This document shows positions 21,459 to 30,688 of a DNA stretch of 64,000 nucleotides, piece by piece. The number at the start of each line of letters is the position of its first letter. Position 1 is the stretch's first letter. The notes under the pieces were generated by a model. It did not search any database. It saw only the letters and a list, made by a program, of their open reading frames with translations, and had not been told where the DNA came from. The stretch comes from Candidatus Corynebacterium avicola (GTDB taxonomy: Bacteria > Actinomycetota > Actinomycetes > Mycobacteriales > Mycobacteriaceae). The position numbers and the translations under genes were made by a program. Where the stretch lies: positions 1 through 64,000 of the forward strand of contig DXGC01000070.1 of assembly GCA_019114135.1 (NCBI GenBank). Direction: 5' to 3'.

Positions 21459-21528
21459 TGTCAGAAAGGTGGGGTGAATCGCTGCTCTCGGAACGGAAAT
21501 AGCAGCGGTCAGTCTCACGTTTACGACA
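21459..21528. repeat. 70-bp imperfect palindromic intergenic repeat, family A copy 1
   Basis: TGTCAGAAAGGTGGGGTGAATC...AGTCTCACGTTTACGACA; arms match family A copies at 22126 and 46628. Confidence 0.7.
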
Positions 21529-21635
21529 GGAGAGGGACAGGTCCCCGACTCTTCGCCCCGAAGCTCAGCCTCCGAGTTCTGTCGGCGGCGTAACCTGATA
21601 TACACAGAACTACCACGCAGACCGGAAGGCACGAC

Positions 21636-22094
21636 ATGGGCAAGAAGAAGGAGAAGAAGGACAAGAAGAACGAGAAGAAGCAGGCCAAGGCGCTTGGCGA
21701 GAGCAAGGGTCGGAACCTCGGGAAGATCGCGCTGGGCACCTTCCTCGCCGGCGCCGGCATCGGGCACATGACCGTCCTGCGCGATGAGTTCCAGGCGCAG
21801 GTCCCGAGCTGGTTCCCCGCCGACCCGGACCTCGTGGTCCTGGGCTCCGGGGTGGCCGAGATCGGTCTCGGTGTCTCCAACCTGGCTGCGTGGCGTCAGC
21901 CGGCCAGGTCACGGGTCGGGGCACTCACCGCTGCGTTCTTCGTGGTGATCTTCCCCGGCAACATCGCCCAGTACCTCGAGCGCAAGGACGGCTTCGGCCT
22001 GGACACCGACAACAAGCGGCTGATCCGCCTGTTCTTCCAGCCGCTGCTGGTCGCCGCCGCGCTGAGCACCGGGGAGACCCGCAAGAAGCGCTGA
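21636..22094 (+). CDS. DoxX-like small membrane protein
   Basis: Lys-rich N-terminus then LGTFLAGAGIGHMTVLRDEFQAQVPSWFP...FPGNIAQYLERKDGFGLDTDNKRLIRLFFQPLLVAAAL. Confidence 0.6.
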   Translation: MGKKKEKKDKKNEKKQAKALGESKGRNLGKIALGTFLAGAGIGHMTVLRDEFQAQVPSWFPADPDLVVLGSGVAEIGLGVSNLAAWRQPARSRVGALTAAFFVVIFPGNIAQYLERKDGFGLDTDNKRLIRLFFQPLLVAAALSTGETRKKR

Positions 22095-22125
22095 CCGCTC
22101 CCCCAGCCGCGCCGAACATTGCCCA

Positions 22126-22194
22126 TGTCAGAAAGGTGGGACCAATCGTCGTGATTTTTGCCGGATCACTACGCTTGGTCCCACCTATCTGACA
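22126..22194. repeat. 69-bp near-perfect inverted repeat, family A copy 2
   Basis: TGTCAGAAAGGTGGGACCAATCGTCGTGAT...ATCACTACGCTTGGTCCCACCTATCTGACA. Confidence 0.85.
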
Positions 22195-22270
22195 CCTGTC
22201 TTACGGGGAACAAGGTCGCAATGCCCCTCGTCTCCTGAAGGGATCTCCGGGGGTGTCCCCGGAGGTCCTT

Positions 22271-23275
22271 CTAGGAGGTGGCCTCCTCCAGCTGCGGCTG
22301 CAGCTCGTCGATGGCGTAGAGCATCGCGTCCGGGGTACCCAGCGAGAAGGCGCTGGTCAGGTCCTCGTCGGCGACGATGCCGCGGCCGTCCTTCACCGCG
22401 CCGATACGGTTCCAGCCGCTGGACTCCTCGAACTCCGTGGTCTCGCTGCCGATCGGGAAGCCGATGACCACGTCGGAGTCGGTGACGTCGATGTTCTCCT
22501 CGGACAGGTCGACGTAGAAGTTGTCGTCGGCCATGTCGGCCACCTCCTGGTTCTCCTGGAAGCCCAGGGCGGTGACCAGGTCCATCCGGGCGTCCCCGGC
22601 GACGTACGCGCCCCAGCCGTCACCGAACTGGGTGACCACGGAGGCAGTCTTGTCCGCCCAGCCCGGGTTGGCCTCCTTGGCCTCGTCGATCCGGCCGTTG
22701 ACCTCGCCGATGAGATCTTCACCGGACTCCGGCAGGCCGAGGGCCGTGGAGATCATCGAGACCTGGTCCTCCCAGGTGGTGGTGAAGCTCTCGGAGCCCT
22801 CCGGCACGGACACGGTGGTGGCGATGTCGGAGAGCGTCTCGTAGGTGTCCTCGTCGCCGGTGGAACGGACGTCGAGGATCAGGTCGGGGTCGAGTGCCGC
22901 GATCTTCTCGTACTCCACCTCTTCGGTGTCGAGGATCTCCGGGGACTTGTCGTAGGAGTCGTCGTTGAAGGGGCTGATGCCGTCGTTGTCCTCGCCGAAC
23001 CCGAGCCAGTCACTGGCGCCGACGGGCTGGACGCCCAGGTCGAGGGCGATTTCGGCGTCACCCCAGCCCAGTGCCACGACGCGCTGCGGGGCCTCGTCGA
23101 TGGTGATCTCGCCGAACTTGGTGTCGACGCTGGTCGGGAACTCCCCGTCCGACGTTGCGGCGGAGTCGGCGGAGCTTCCGCCGTCGCTGTCGTCGTCGGA
23201 GGAGCAGGCGGCCATCGAGACCGCGGTGGCAATGGCGGTGGCGGCTGCTGCCGCGCGAAGCAGGGTGCGTGTCAT
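22271..23275 (-). CDS. Iron-siderophore ABC transporter substrate-binding lipoprotein (FecB/FepB-like)
   Basis: Lipobox AVSMAACSS; EAPQRVVALGWGDAEIALDLGVQPVGASDW. Confidence 0.88.
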   Translation of the reverse strand: MTRTLLRAAAAATAIATAVSMAACSSDDDSDGGSSADSAATSDGEFPTSVDTKFGEITIDEAPQRVVALGWGDAEIALDLGVQPVGASDWLGFGEDNDGISPFNDDSYDKSPEILDTEEVEYEKIAALDPDLILDVRSTGDEDTYETLSDIATTVSVPEGSESFTTTWEDQVSMISTALGLPESGEDLIGEVNGRIDEAKEANPGWADKTASVVTQFGDGWGAYVAGDARMDLVTALGFQENQEVADMADDNFYVDLSEENIDVTDSDVVIGFPIGSETTEFEESSGWNRIGAVKDGRGIVADEDLTSAFSLGTPDAMLYAIDELQPQLEEATS

Positions 23276-23455
23276 GTAGGTGAGCCTACCGTGACCTGAC
23301 ACGGCAGCGACAGTGCTTTTGCAGTGGTCTCACAGAATTAACGCAGCGGGCGCACAGCGCGTGTAAGGCGCACCCGGTGCGTCCCGACTGAACACGGAAT
23401 GACACGGAAAGGCACGGAATGACCCGCGGCCGGAGCAGCACTAGACTCGTGCCCC

Positions 23456-24016
23456 ATGGGAACCCCACCGTTCATCACCGAACTGCGCGAGAGTATCGGA
23501 CACGCCCCGCTGTGGCTGCCGGGCGTCACCGCCATCGTCGTCCGGGACGTTGCCGAGGACGCCCCCGTCTTCGCTACGCCGGAGGTCCTGCTGGTCAAGC
23601 GCGCCGACTACGGCCGATGGACGCCGGTGTGCGGCATCATCGAGCCCGGTGAGGAGGTCACCACCGCCGCGGTGCGCGAGGTCGCCGAGGAGACCGGGCT
23701 GACCGTCGAGGTGGACGCCCTGATCGGCACCGGCGCCGTCGGCCCGGTCGTCTACCCCAACGGCGACGAGTGCAGCTTCATGGACACCACGGTGCGCTGC
23801 GTGGTCACCGGCGAGGAGTCCGAACCCTGGGTCAACGACGAGGAGTCCACCGAGGTCGGCTGGTTCCCCATGACCCAGCTCCCGCAGATGGACGCCCGGT
23901 TCCGCCTGGTCATCGCCGACGCCGTCGCCCAACTCAAACATCCCGCGGGTTTCCGGCCCCGGCTCGGGTACGTGAAGCGTTCCCGCCCGGTCTCCGGCGA
24001 CATCCGGGGCGTGTAG
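23456..24016 (+). CDS. NUDIX hydrolase
   Basis: PVCGIIEPGEEVTTAAVREVAEETGLTVEVDALIG Nudix box. Confidence 0.92.
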   Translation: MGTPPFITELRESIGHAPLWLPGVTAIVVRDVAEDAPVFATPEVLLVKRADYGRWTPVCGIIEPGEEVTTAAVREVAEETGLTVEVDALIGTGAVGPVVYPNGDECSFMDTTVRCVVTGEESEPWVNDEESTEVGWFPMTQLPQMDARFRLVIADAVAQLKHPAGFRPRLGYVKRSRPVSGDIRGV

Positions 24017-24045
24017 GGCCGGGAAGAGAAGGGGGCGACAGCACC

Positions 24046-25647
24046 GTGGACCGTCAGCGCGCCCTGCCCCGGGACGTCTCCGAGGCGCTCGACCGCATCC
24101 TCGACGGTGCGGTGGCCGATGATCTGGAGTCCGCCGTGCTGGACTTCAAGGAGGACCCGGCCCACACCCCCACCCGCAATCCTGAGCAGAAGGCTCACGA
24201 CATGCTGGTCAAGACGTCCTGCTGTTTCGCTAACGGTTCCGCAGGACGCGGTTTCATCGTCTTCGGCATCGCCGACCGGACCCCCGGGCCGGACGCCTTC
24301 AACGGCACAGACCGCGACCCCACCGAGATCGAGCACCTCATCTTCGCAGCGACCCGCCCGCACCTTACCGTCGACGCCTGGGCGGCGTACGCCCACGGTG
24401 CGCGCATCGTGGTGATCCGGGTGCCCGCCGGGTTGGCGGTGTACACCGGGGTGGATGAGGTCGTCCGGCACCGCGTCGGGGACGCCTGCCTGCCGCTGGA
24501 GGGGCCGGCCCGCTCCGCACTGGAGGAGGAACGCGGCAACCCGGACGCCACCGCCGCCGCCTCGGCGGTACCCGTGGCGTCCTACGATCCCGAGGCCCTG
24601 GCGGAAGGTCACCGCCTGTTGGACGCTGCACGACGCAACGGCACCATGCCGGCGCGCTACGGGGCGGCGCCGGACCTCGAGGGTGACGACGGGGACGGGT
24701 CGGCTGTCGGTGGGGGTTCTGAGGGTGGCACAGGTGGCACGGGTGGTACAGGAACTGGCCCTGACCAGCCGCGGAGTGACATCGACCTGCTGAAACAGCT
24801 GGACCTGTTCACCGACAACGGCGAACCGATGCTCGCCGCCGAGTTGCTCTTCCACCGTCGGGAGGACGACCGGGTCCTCGCCCGGCACCTCTACCGCGCC
24901 GGGTCGACCGATGCAGCGAACCCGCCGACCGAGACCGAACTGACCACCCCACTGGTGCTCGCCGCCGGGACCCTGCGGGCACTGGTGCGCGCCCACGCTG
25001 ACTCCGCGATCCCGGCGTCGGCGCAGGACGAGGCGCTGACCAATGCGCTGCTGCACCGCGACTGGACCCGTCCGGAGCCGGTGGTGGTCTACCAGTCCGC
25101 GCAGATGATGCGGGTCCACTCCCCCGGCGGTCTGCCCGGTGGGCGGACACCGGACCGCTTGCTGTCCGGGCCATCGCAACCCCGGAACCCGGCGCTGATG
25201 AATGCGATGCAGCTGCTGGGGCTGGACTCCTGGTCTTCGCGGGGTTTCGACCGGATGTGGCTGTCGATGCTCTCGGCCGGCTACGAGCCGCCGGTCGTGG
25301 ACGCCTCGGCGACCGCGGTGGACGTGACCCTCTTCGATGGGGCCCCGGACATGGAGTTCGTGGAGCTGCTCGCCGCGATCCGCGCCGAGTACGGGCGTGG
25401 GGTCACCCGTGACGCTGCGACGCTGGTGGTGCTGCGGCACCTCATGGCGAAGGGGACGGTGGACCTGGAGATGGCGGCGCTGCTGCAGCAGGCCTCCGAG
25501 CCGGACGCGCGCACCCTGATGACGTGGTTGGCGCAACGTGGACTGCTACAGCGCACTGCCCGACGGCGCGACGAGTGGAAGCTCTCTGAGCGGGTCGCGG
25601 CTCTGGTCCCCGGATTGGAGGCCGAGGTGGGGCAGGATGTGCTGTGA
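24046..25647 (+). CDS. AlbA_2/Schlafen-type ATP-binding protein (RecG-like C-terminal ATPase region)
   Basis: ESAVLDFKEDP...SCCFANGSAGRGFIVFGIADRTPGPDAFNG; HRVGDACLPL; DEALTNALLHRDW; MMRVHSPGGLPGG. GTG start at 24046. Confidence 0.75.
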   Translation: MDRQRALPRDVSEALDRILDGAVADDLESAVLDFKEDPAHTPTRNPEQKAHDMLVKTSCCFANGSAGRGFIVFGIADRTPGPDAFNGTDRDPTEIEHLIFAATRPHLTVDAWAAYAHGARIVVIRVPAGLAVYTGVDEVVRHRVGDACLPLEGPARSALEEERGNPDATAAASAVPVASYDPEALAEGHRLLDAARRNGTMPARYGAAPDLEGDDGDGSAVGGGSEGGTGGTGGTGTGPDQPRSDIDLLKQLDLFTDNGEPMLAAELLFHRREDDRVLARHLYRAGSTDAANPPTETELTTPLVLAAGTLRALVRAHADSAIPASAQDEALTNALLHRDWTRPEPVVVYQSAQMMRVHSPGGLPGGRTPDRLLSGPSQPRNPALMNAMQLLGLDSWSSRGFDRMWLSMLSAGYEPPVVDASATAVDVTLFDGAPDMEFVELLAAIRAEYGRGVTRDAATLVVLRHLMAKGTVDLEMAALLQQASEPDARTLMTWLAQRGLLQRTARRRDEWKLSERVAALVPGLEAEVGQDVL

Positions 25648-25765
25648 CCTTTGGCGGCTCTTGACCTCGGAGAACGTCTAGTCAATGGGGAATCCCCACT
25701 TGTGAAGACGGGATAGTCCCATCCGGGACGAGACCTGACGGAGATTCAGCAGCCCCGCCAGGCCG

Positions 25766-26530
25766 TCACTTCCGGGACACGGTCGTCCAGAGTCCGCTCT
25801 CCGCCTGCTGGTGGTGGGTGACTGCCAACCCCGCGGACTCGAGCTGGTCGTGGATCCAGTCCGGTGACAGTCGCAGCTTCGGGTAGCTGCTCTTGTGCAG
25901 GTGCCACCGGTCCCCGGTGCGCAGGTGGACCAGGTCGGTGACCATGACGGTGTCGGCATTGAGGTCTTCGAGGAAGCAGGTCATGATCCTGTCCCCGTCA
26001 CTGCGTACCGGGATGAAGCGGTCGTCACCATTATGCGGCTGTGTCAGGTCTCGGTAGGTCAGCACCAGCTTCCCGCCCGGTGTCAGTGAGGACGAGGCAC
26101 GCGTGAACAGGGAGGTCACCGCGTCATGGTCAGGCAGGTGGGGGACGGTGTCGCCCATGCACAGGATCACGTCGGCCTGTTCTCCGTCGAGGACATCCGG
26201 GAGTGCGTCCACGAGGTCGGCGTTGACCGCGTGAACCGCTTCACGGCCGCTGGCGTGGGTCATGAGCTCATCGAGCAACTGCGTGCTGGTGTCCACCCCG
26301 ATCGCCCGGTCGAACCCCAGATCGGCGAGAGCCAGGACCTGCGCCCCGGGACCGCACCCGAGGTCGACGGCGGTCCCTGCCGGAGAGTCCACGGTTGTGG
26401 CCTCCGGTGTGGCGCCGAGGTACCGCAGCCGGTCCGCTGACCCGGCGGCGGCCTTCTCCAGGTCACCGCCGATCATCCAGGTGTAGTGCTCTGCGAGCAG
26501 GTGATCGTAGTGGTCGGTGACCTGGGACAT
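25766..26530 (-). CDS. Class I SAM-dependent methyltransferase
   Basis: TAVDLGCGPGAQVLALADLGFDRAIGVDTS; ADVILCMGDTVPHL. Confidence 0.88.
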   Translation of the reverse strand: MSQVTDHYDHLLAEHYTWMIGGDLEKAAAGSADRLRYLGATPEATTVDSPAGTAVDLGCGPGAQVLALADLGFDRAIGVDTSTQLLDELMTHASGREAVHAVNADLVDALPDVLDGEQADVILCMGDTVPHLPDHDAVTSLFTRASSSLTPGGKLVLTYRDLTQPHNGDDRFIPVRSDGDRIMTCFLEDLNADTVMVTDLVHLRTGDRWHLHKSSYPKLRLSPDWIHDQLESAGLAVTHHQQAESGLWTTVSRK

Positions 26531-26625
26531 GGCTCCATCCTTCTACCGCGGACCTGCTCGGCGCAACCGAAGACAACGGGTCCTGTGCCCGTCACTGCCC
26601 CACCGCTGCCGTCGCCTATCTGCGT

Positions 26626-26725
26626 TGTCACTTTTAGCACCTGTCGCGGTGCGCCGTGGTCGATGAAAACATCTTGACCAGCGCGTATCAGTACGTGGGA
26701 ATCGAGGGAGGTGCTAAAAGTGACA
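26626..26725. repeat. 100-bp element with 17-bp perfect terminal inverted repeats (family C)
   Basis: TGTCACTTTTAGCACCT ... AGGTGCTAAAAGTGACA. Confidence 0.85.
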
Positions 26726-26756
26726 TGCGGCAGTGGGTAGGATCAGCCGTGGCGTC

Positions 26757-27746
26757 CTACCAGGTGTTCTCCGGCTCCACGGCGGCGTACTTCGCCGCGC
26801 GGCCGGAGCAGATCATCAGCTGGACCTGGTGGAAGATCATCAGCGGCACAATGATCAGGCCCGCTCCCCCACTGAACAGCACCGCCGCGATCGGCAGACC
26901 CGAGGCCAAGGACTTCTTCGTCCCGCAGAACTGGATCGCGACCTGGTCCTTGTAGTCGAAGCCGGCGCGTCGGGCGACGAAGGAGGTCAGCCACAGCATC
27001 GCGTACACGCCCACGACCGAGCCGATGACGATGCCCACAATCGCCACCCACGACACCGTGGACCAGACTCCCATGACGATGCCCTCGGAGAAAGCCACGT
27101 AGACCACCAGGCCGATGGAGATCTTGTCGACGTAGCTGGTCGGCTTCGCACCTGCCACGGTCTTCACTCCCGGCACATTGCGCAGGATCTGACCCAGGAC
27201 GAACGGCGCAAGCAACTGCAGGGCGATGTCGAGGAACACGGAGGTGTCCACGTGCAGACCACCGTCGCTGCCGCTCATCAGCAGCAGGACCAGCAGCGGG
27301 GTGGCGAAGACACCGATGAGGTTCGAGGCGGACGCGCTGACGATCGCGCCGGGGATGTTGCCCTTCGCGATCGAGGTGAAGGCCACCGAGGACTGCACCG
27401 TCGACGGGACCAGGCACAGGAAGAGGATGCCCTGGTAGAGCTCGTCGCCGATGGCGAACTTCAGTGGCGTCAGCGCCAGGCCGATCAGCGGGAAGGCGAC
27501 GAAGGTGAACGCCAGGATCAGCAGGTGGAGCCGCCAGTGCGTCAGGCCGTTGAGGGCCTCGCGGGTGGACAGGCGGGCGCCGTAGAGGAAGAACAATAGC
27601 GCGATGGCGATCTTCACGACCCAGTCCATCACCTCGGCGAAGCCGTCGCGGGCGGGGAAGATCAGCGCGACAATGACCGCCAGGACGATCAGCACGATCA
27701 GCAGATCGGGCCGGTATCCCAGGATGCGGTTAAAGAAGTTCCTCAT
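26757..27746 (-). CDS. Bile acid:sodium symporter (BASS/SBF)-family transporter
   Basis: LFFLYGARLSTREALNGLTHWRLHLLILAFTFVAFPLIGLAL; ILFLCLVPSTVQSSVAFTSIAKGN. Confidence 0.88.
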   Translation of the reverse strand: MRNFFNRILGYRPDLLIVLIVLAVIVALIFPARDGFAEVMDWVVKIAIALLFFLYGARLSTREALNGLTHWRLHLLILAFTFVAFPLIGLALTPLKFAIGDELYQGILFLCLVPSTVQSSVAFTSIAKGNIPGAIVSASASNLIGVFATPLLVLLLMSGSDGGLHVDTSVFLDIALQLLAPFVLGQILRNVPGVKTVAGAKPTSYVDKISIGLVVYVAFSEGIVMGVWSTVSWVAIVGIVIGSVVGVYAMLWLTSFVARRAGFDYKDQVAIQFCGTKKSLASGLPIAAVLFSGGAGLIIVPLMIFHQVQLMICSGRAAKYAAVEPENTW

Positions 27747-27830
27747 GGTGAGACACTATAATCCTCTGAACCTACGGCGATAATCCTGAGGGTTCCCAGT
27801 GACTGGTTGCCGACCGGTTGGCGGCTGGCT

Positions 27831-28784
27831 CTACAGAGCCCGGATCTCGTCGCGTCCTGCGTAGGGCCCTGCGGCACCCTGGGCGCGCACCGCGAGGCTG
27901 CCTGCCGCGGTCGCCACGCGTGCCGCCCCGGCCAGCGTCTCCCCCTCAGCCAAGGCGGTGGCCAGGGTGCCGCAAAAGGCATCGCCAGCTCCGGTGGTGT
28001 CCACGACCTCGGACTTCTCCACCGGGATGGAGTCGACCATGGTCCGCTCCCCCTCCGCGACCAGCAGCGCGCCCTGGGCGCCCAGAGTCACCACGGCGGA
28101 GACCGCCAGGCCGTCCTCCACGGCGGTCCCGAAGGCGTCGAGCAGTTCGTCCAGCAGGGTGTCCCGCGGCAGGCCGAGCACGTCGGCAGCCTCGGACTCG
28201 TTGACGATCAGCGGGTCGGCGGACGCCAGCAGTTCCCTGTCGCGGGTGGTCACCGGTGCAAGGTTCAGGACGAACCGCGCACCGAGTCGCCCGGCGAGCG
28301 CCGGCAGTGCGGCGGAGTGCTCCGGGGTCAGCTCGCCCTGGGCCAGCAGCACGGCCGCGGTGTCCGGGCCGGAGCCCGAGCCACCGAGCTCGTCCGGGTC
28401 GGTGACCTCGTTCGCCCCGGAGGTCACCACGATGATGTTCTCCCCCGCCGGGTCATTCATAATGAACGCCTGGCCGGTCGGGGCGTCGTCGGTGCGTCCC
28501 ACCGCCGCGACATCGACCCCGTACTCGGCGAGCTCGGCGAGGGCGGAGTCGCCGTCGCCGTCGGTGCCGACGGTGGCGTGGAACAGGACGTCCCCCGTGC
28601 CTGCGGCGTAGCGCGCCGCGGCGACCGCCTGGTTGGCGCCCTTACCGCCGAGGGCCTTGCCGTTCGGGGCGCCGATGATGGTCTCCCCGGCCGTCGGGAA
28701 CTGGTCGACGTGGACGAAGGTGTCGATGTTCACCGTGCCGCAGACGACGACGGAAGGGGAGCTGGGCCGGTCGCTTGAAGTCAT
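27831..28784 (-). CDS. rbsK: Ribokinase (PfkB family)
   Basis: GKALGGKGANQAVAAARYA; VDTTGAGDAFCGTLATALAEG. Confidence 0.92.
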   Translation of the reverse strand: MTSSDRPSSPSVVVCGTVNIDTFVHVDQFPTAGETIIGAPNGKALGGKGANQAVAAARYAAGTGDVLFHATVGTDGDGDSALAELAEYGVDVAAVGRTDDAPTGQAFIMNDPAGENIIVVTSGANEVTDPDELGGSGSGPDTAAVLLAQGELTPEHSAALPALAGRLGARFVLNLAPVTTRDRELLASADPLIVNESEAADVLGLPRDTLLDELLDAFGTAVEDGLAVSAVVTLGAQGALLVAEGERTMVDSIPVEKSEVVDTTGAGDAFCGTLATALAEGETLAGAARVATAAGSLAVRAQGAAGPYAGRDEIRAL

Positions 28785-28841
28785 GCTTCCAGGCTACTGG
28801 CCGGGCCGAGGATCGGTACCTAGTCCTTTCCTCGTCTTTCC

Positions 28842-29261
28842 CTAGTCCTTGGTCATGTTGAGGATGATGGTGGAGTCGGAGGGCACGACGGCGCCGGCAC
28901 CCGGTTCAACGGACGTGACCGTCCAGTTGTTGTACAGGACGGGCATGGCACGGCCCGGGTCGATCGAGGTCGGGCGAACGCCGGTGAAGCCCGCGTCGGA
29001 GAGCTGCTCGAATGCCAGCTGCCCGTTCATGCCCACCAGGTTGGAGGGGATCTCGAGGTCCTCGACCGGTGCTTCGGTCTCTTCGGCGGGCGCGGCGGCA
29101 ACCGCTTCCGTGTCCACCTCGGCGGCCTCAGCCTCGACCGTCTCAGTGACGGTCTGGACCACGGTGGCTGCCTCGTCGGACTCAGTGGACGTGGAGCAGG
29201 CGCCGAGGGCGAATGCGAGGGTTCCTGCGCCAACGATGGCCAGGGCAGAGCGGATTTTCAA
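28842..29261 (-). CDS. Secreted lipoprotein with PASTA-like C-terminus
   Basis: Lipobox ALGACST; IPSNLVGMNGQLAFEQLSDAGFTGVRP...VTSVEPGAGAVVPSDSTIILNMTKD. Confidence 0.75.
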   Translation of the reverse strand: MKIRSALAIVGAGTLAFALGACSTSTESDEAATVVQTVTETVEAEAAEVDTEAVAAAPAEETEAPVEDLEIPSNLVGMNGQLAFEQLSDAGFTGVRPTSIDPGRAMPVLYNNWTVTSVEPGAGAVVPSDSTIILNMTKD

Positions 29262-29572
29262 GGGTTTCTCCTGTCGTTGAAGTGACCGGAGAATCGTATG
29301 CCCCGAGGGGCATGAACAATGCTGATGTCACGACCGTTCGGCACCTCCCGTCCCTAAAACCCCAGATCATTGTCGCGAGGGGGCAGGAAAGGGGGTAACC
29401 AACAGCCGTTCAGGAACATGCGGAATGCGTATGTTTTTATCGTCCGCGGATGCCCATGAGATGCCCATGAGATGCCCAGCGCACAGAGGCACAGTGCGAA
29501 TCGTCGTCGCTAACCGTGTTCCGGAAGCGTACGTTGCGTCCTCTGTGTTTCGGTGCGCTGCGTACCGACGGA

Positions 29573-30043
29573 TCAGCAGACGTCGTTGGCGTAGTCCCGC
29601 ACCTTGACCGCGGCGTCGGCCGTGTCCGCGGCGTCCGAGATGCCGGAGAGGATGTTGCCGTTGTCGCTGTCGGACTCCTCTCCGTCAGCAGAGTCCCCGC
29701 CGTCCTCCGAGGCGCCGTCGCCGAGGGCCTCGTTCAGCGTCTCGGCCTCCTCCTGGATGTCCTCCGGGGCGGCGTCCGCGAGCTCCGGCCACATGCCCTT
29801 CAGCTCATCGAAGGCGTCCGAGAACTGGTTCACGCCGGAGTTCAGGTCACCCGAGCTCAGAGTGTCCATCGCGGTGTCGAAGGGCTGCTGGTTCTCCTCG
29901 ATGACCTCGCAGAACGCCTCGTCGCTGCGGGTCTCGCCGCAGGCGGTCAGCACCGGGACGGCCAGACCCACCGCCGCAACGAACACGGCGCTCTTCCGCA
30001 GCATCGGACGAACCGGGGAGGTCAGTGTGTTCTTCAGCGGCAT
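29573..30043 (-). CDS. Putative secreted lipoprotein, hypothetical
   Basis: Signal sequence with VLTACGETRSDEAFC; acidic low-complexity centre. Confidence 0.65.
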   Translation of the reverse strand: MPLKNTLTSPVRPMLRKSAVFVAAVGLAVPVLTACGETRSDEAFCEVIEENQQPFDTAMDTLSSGDLNSGVNQFSDAFDELKGMWPELADAAPEDIQEEAETLNEALGDGASEDGGDSADGEESDSDNGNILSGISDAADTADAAVKVRDYANDVC

Positions 30044-30079
30044 GTGGATGCTCCTTGTCGGGTTGAAGGCGGCTTCGGC

Positions 30080-30688
30080 TTATTCGCCGTCGCGGGACGC
30101 CATGGCACGCCGGGCGGCGTCCATGTTCAGTGCCGGTTCGCTGGCGTGAGCGTGGCCAGCGTCCCCACCGCCACCGCAGCCGCAGCCTTCGCCGCAGCCA
30201 CCGTCGGAGTCGGACGCAGCGTCCGACCCGGCGTCCGCACCACCGCTGGAGCAGCAGCCCGCCGCGGCGCGGGCCTGCTCGGCCTCCAGTGCCTTGGCGT
30301 GGTCGATCTTCGCCAGCGTCTGCGCCGCCAGGGCGGCGCCCATGCCGATCAGGAAGATCGCGCCGACGAAGAGCAGGCCCACGATGACCCACATGAAGCC
30401 ACCCTGCAGGCTGACCGCGCCAGCGGCGATCAGGGCGACGCCCGCACCGGTCCACGTCGGGCCGGCGATACGGTGCCCGGTGTCCCACATCTCACGGCTC
30501 TTGCGGGCCTCCGGAACACGCAGGCCGACCCACTTGTTGCCCGGCAGCTTGCCGGTCAGAGCAAGCACCCCCGTGACCAGCACAGCAACACCGAGGACGA
30601 ACAGCAGGACAGACAGAACGATCATGACCCCCAGTCTATTACAATCAGTACCCATGACTAATTCTCGGAACAGTTCAGGCGAGGCCAC
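30080..30688 (-). CDS. SdpI-family membrane protein with Cys/Gly-rich tail (start probably internal, about 30655 or 30625)
   Basis: [33 protein letters not shown]; tail [10 protein letters not shown]...[20 protein letters not shown]. Confidence 0.75.
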   Translation of the reverse strand: MASPELFRELVMGTDCNRLGVMIVLSVLLFVLGVAVLVTGVLALTGKLPGNKWVGLRVPEARKSREMWDTGHRIAGPTWTGAGVALIAAGAVSLQGGFMWVIVGLLFVGAIFLIGMGAALAAQTLAKIDHAKALEAEQARAAAGCCSSGGADAGSDAASDSDGGCGEGCGCGGGGDAGHAHASEPALNMDAARRAMASRDGE

